Assembly (NCBI GenBank): GCA_015487455.1
Contig: WFPR01000039.1
Coordinates: forward strand, 1 to 7,276
Length of the DNA stretch: 7,276 nucleotides
DNA from: Candidatus Bipolaricaulota bacterium
GTDB lineage: Bacteria > Bipolaricaulota > Bipolaricaulia > RBG-16-55-9
Direction: 5' to 3'
The notes below the pieces were generated by a model. It searched no databases. It was not told the origin of the DNA and saw nothing but the letters and a program-made list of their open reading frames with translations. Positions 5,735 to 7,276 of this stretch are shown here, piece by piece. The position numbers were made by a program, and so were the translations under genes. Each line of letters begins with the position of its first letter. The stretch's first letter is position 1.

Positions 5735-5851
5735 GGGCCCAACCCCTCGACTCGACCGGCGTCCACCCCGGCGAACGCGAACGGACGGGCGGGCTCCGAC
5801 CGCTTGGCTTGGCCGTCGTGTCCGCCGCGTGAGACCCAAAGACCTGAACTC

Positions 5852-5860
5852 AGGAGGTGA
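5852..5860 (+). promoter_or_regulatory. Full-length Shine-Dalgarno site of infA
   Basis: AGGAGGTGA is a perfect 9-base complement to the 3' end of 16S rRNA and lies 7 nt before ATG 5868. It is the strongest ribosome-binding site in the window, as expected for an abundant translation factor. Confidence 0.85.
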
Positions 5861-5867
5861 AACGGCC

Positions 5868-6086
5868 ATGGCCAAGCGGGACGAGCTGATCACCCGGCAG
5901 GGGAGGGTCACCACGGCACTCAACCACCTGATGTACCGGGTGCAGCTGGACGACGGACCCGAGATCCTGTGCTACTCGTCGGGCCGGATGCGCCGCTTCC
6001 GCATCCGCATCCTGACGGGGGACCGGGTGACCGTCGAGCTGTCGCCCTACGATCTGACCCGCGGGCGCATCGTGTACCGCCATTAG
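5868..6086 (+). CDS. infA: Translation initiation factor IF-1
   Basis: IF-1 (72 aa, typical length) is a single OB-fold (S1-like) protein that binds the A site of the 30S subunit and works with IF-2 and IF-3 during initiation. Recognisable parts are the MAKRD N-terminus, the barrel strands GRVTTAL and MYRVQLDDG, SGRMRRFRIRILTGDRVTVELSPYDLTRGRIVYR, and an ending close to the family's usual RYK/RSR. It departs from consensus in two places: LNHLMYRV lacks the usual Pro of LPN, and LCYSSGRMRRFRI stands where most bacteria have LAHISGKMRxNYI, including the loop that contacts 16S rRNA. The gene stands alone, not in the usual ribosomal-protein cluster between secY/map and rpmJ/rpsM. This could be the sole infA in a relocated position or a second paralogue. 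The start is fixed by an ideal Shine-Dalgarno sequence. Confidence 0.95.
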   Translation: MAKRDELITRQGRVTTALNHLMYRVQLDDGPEILCYSSGRMRRFRIRILTGDRVTVELSPYDLTRGRIVYRH

Positions 6087-6108
6087 CCCTCACGGCTTGA
6101 GCTACAGC

Positions 6109-6137
6109 TTGACGCCCCTCGGCCCGTCGGGTTGAAT
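6109..6137 (+). promoter_or_regulatory. Promoter of the pseudouridine synthase gene
   Basis: The -35 box TTGACG (6109-6114) and the -10-like TTGAAT (6132-6137) are separated by 17 bp. Transcription would begin near 6144. The upstream in-frame ATG at 6136 overlaps the -10 box and would not be in the mRNA. GCTTGA occurs twice (6095-6100 and 6107-6112) around this -35 region. Confidence 0.5.
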
Positions 6138-6150
6138 GATTGAGAGCACC

Positions 6151-6966
6151 ATGGGGGCCGACGCTCAAGCGAAGGGGCGGGGAGAGGGCGTCGAGCTGTC
6201 GCTGCTCGAGCTGCGGCGGCGCATCGTCCATGAAGATGAGCACATTCTCGTCATCGACAAGGCGGCGGGGTGGCCCGTCCACGGCGACCGCCACCACCCT
6301 TCTGAACAGACGCTGCTGCACGTGGCCCTCGCGCATCTGGAGCTGTCGGGCTTTCGGCCCCGAGACGACTTCAAGCCCGCGTTCGTCCAGCGCCTCGACG
6401 TCGAGACGTCGGGGCTCATCGTGATGGCCAAGACGCGCGAGGCCGTCCGCGGCCTCAACCGCCAGATCAAGCTCAAGCAGCTCAAGAAGCGCTATCTGGC
6501 GTTGCTTTGGGGGCGGCTCGAGGAGCCCGAGGGCGAGATCTTCCTGCCCTTGAAGAAGAAGTTCATCCGCTCGAAGCGCGTCGCGCTGATGCTACCCGTA
6601 AAGAGGGGCGGGATCTGGGCGCACACCGCCTACAAGCTGCTGGAGCTGTATCGTTACGACGAGCTGGAGTTCTCGTTCGTGGAGGCCCGGCCGCGGACGG
6701 GGCGCACCCACCAGCTCCGGGCGCACTTCGCGGCCCTCGGCCACCCGATCGTGGGCGACGACCTCTACGGCGAGGGGCAGCCCAACGACCGCCTGCGGGT
6801 GGAGCTGGGCCTGCGGCGGCATCTGCTGCACGCCGCCGAGCTGGAGTTCACCCACCCGGACGGCCGGACGGTGCGCTTCGAGGCGCCGTTGCCCGACGAC
6901 TTCCAAAAGATCCTATGGATGCTGGAACGGGTGCCGCTCAAGGCCAAGGCCCGCACGAGGCGCTGA
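6151..6966 (+). CDS. RluA-family RNA pseudouridine synthase
   Basis: This enzyme isomerises uridine to pseudouridine in rRNA or tRNA. Numbered from ATG 6151 (271 aa), the N-terminal motif is HEDEHILVIDKAAGWPVHG. Motif II is QRLDVETSGL (80-89) with catalytic Asp83; most relatives have HRLD, so His is replaced by Gln. Next come the conserved KKRYLAL segment with Tyr115 and the RNA-binding/active-site stretch RTGRTHQLRAH (182-192) followed by HPIVGDDLYG. There is no N-terminal S4 domain, so this is a short RluA-type enzyme rather than a full RluC/RluD architecture. The target uridine cannot be predicted. The start at 6151 is preferred over 6136 because of the promoter just upstream; neither has a Shine-Dalgarno sequence. 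The basic C-terminus (KAKARTRR) may aid RNA binding. It lies 64 bases after infA, with its own promoter in between. Confidence 0.92.
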   Translation: MGADAQAKGRGEGVELSLLELRRRIVHEDEHILVIDKAAGWPVHGDRHHPSEQTLLHVALAHLELSGFRPRDDFKPAFVQRLDVETSGLIVMAKTREAVRGLNRQIKLKQLKKRYLALLWGRLEEPEGEIFLPLKKKFIRSKRVALMLPVKRGGIWAHTAYKLLELYRYDELEFSFVEARPRTGRTHQLRAHFAALGHPIVGDDLYGEGQPNDRLRVELGLRRHLLHAAELEFTHPDGRTVRFEAPLPDDFQKILWMLERVPLKAKARTRR

Positions 6967-6975
6967 GCTGCGCTA

Positions 6976-7022
6976 CACCGAGCTGAGCTAGCCTCGGCCT
7001 CCCCCTCTCCGTGAGCTCGGTG
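6976..7022. terminator. Inverted repeat between convergent genes
   Basis: CACCGAGCT (6976-6984) and AGCTCGGTG (7014-7022) are perfect 9-base arms with a 29-nt pyrimidine-rich interior. An alternative small stem CCGAG/CTCGG (6979-6983 with 6993-6997) competes. It lies 10 nt after the pseudouridine synthase stop and overlaps the end of the convergent ASCH gene. No T-run follows on either strand, so bidirectional termination is only a possibility. Confidence 0.4.
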
Positions 7023-7276
7023 AGCTTGACCGCGGGCGGGACCGTTGGGCTTTCCCGGCCTCGTCGAGCTTCACCCAGGTGCGCTGGCCCCGCTTGGGCA
7101 CGACGTCCATGGGCTCCTCAAACTTCCGGGCGTCGCGCAGCTCCCAGGCCCAGAGCTTTTGGCCTCGAGCGTACTCCTTGAGCAGCTTCTCGTCGGCCAG
7201 GTGCTTGTCCTGGTGCTCCCTCAGCTCCTCGGGCGTGAACGGCCCCTTCGAGCCGTGGATCTCGACGGTGCCGATG
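6988..7276 (-). CDS. Probable ASCH (PUA-like) domain protein, N-terminus outside window
   Basis: Ninety-five residues of an open frame read from the window edge (first full codon 7275-7273) to TAG at 6990-6988; no start lies inside, so the gene is cut by the window end. The visible part begins IGTVEIHGSKGPFTPEEL, continues through a charged helix with HLADEKLLKEYARG, and then shows LWAWELRDARKFEEPMDVV and GQRTWVKL. The order beta-strand, helix, W-A-W strand, P-hydrophobic turn, G-x-x-x-W strand is like the second half of ASCH domains, a PUA-related fold proposed to bind RNA. The diagnostic N-terminal GxKxxExR motif would lie beyond the window. The last 25 or so residues are Ser/Arg/Gly/Pro-rich and lie over an inverted repeat, so this tail may be unstructured. 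The family call rests on pattern resemblance only. Confidence 0.6.
   Translation of the reverse strand, partial: IGTVEIHGSKGPFTPEELREHQDKHLADEKLLKEYARGQKLWAWELRDARKFEEPMDVVPKRGQRTWVKLDEAGKAQRSRPRSSSPSSRRGGGRG

Noticed and set aside
5361..5867. In-frame upstream extension of infA (241-codon frame)
   Set aside because: It runs antisense through yggS and across the divergent promoters. The ideal Shine-Dalgarno sequence and family length fix the start at 5868.
1..7276. CRISPR array, toxin-antitoxin pair, insertion sequence or defence system
   Set aside because: No regularly spaced repeats, transposase motifs, terminal inverted repeats or small toxin-antitoxin gene pairs were found. All sizeable regions are explained by the listed genes.

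Overview
This is a GC-rich bacterial chromosome segment of ordinary housekeeping and accessory genes on alternating strands. I see no mobile element, CRISPR array, phage gene or defence system. The lineage cannot be fixed from the sequence. The high GC content, the Arg/Glu-rich proteins, a TTG start, and promoters sitting very close to start codons would fit several deep-branching or thermophilic phyla (Deinococcota, Chloroflexota, Bipolaricaulota and others); this is inference only.

Layout, left to right. On the minus strand: an M20-family metallopeptidase (66-1448) with its own promoter and Shine-Dalgarno sequence; a PKD-domain lipoprotein (1559-2428); and a tRNA-Lys(CUU) gene with an encoded CCA end (2602-2677). 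On the plus strand: the AAA+ replication-recombination factor rarA (2770-4137). Its stop codon overlaps the stop codon of a minus-strand pair that runs yggS (5651-4935) and then a rhomboid-like membrane protein (4931-4134). A divergent promoter region (5652-5867) separates yggS from plus-strand infA (5868-6086), which is followed by an RluA-type pseudouridine synthase with its own promoter (6151-6966). The window ends in the 3' part of a convergent minus-strand gene encoding a probable ASCH-domain protein (6988 to beyond 7276).

Functionally, translation is the main theme: tRNA-Lys, IF-1, the pseudouridine synthase and perhaps the ASCH protein. RarA serves replication-fork maintenance, YggS serves pyridoxal-phosphate homeostasis, and the peptidase and lipoprotein belong to peptide turnover and the cell envelope. 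Only yggS and the rhomboid-like gene look like a true operon (3-nt gap).

The points most worth a second look are: the rhomboid-like protein lacks the catalytic His and the upstream His/Asn positions, so it is probably a pseudoprotease; several genes lack a Shine-Dalgarno sequence but have a -10-like box 10-15 nt before the start, suggesting near-leaderless mRNAs; IF-1 is solitary and sequence-divergent; the lipoprotein has a CxxC motif plus two further cysteines; and the peptidase start needs moving to an internal TTG because the longer start lies inside its promoter. No intergenic stretch exceeds about 220 bases.
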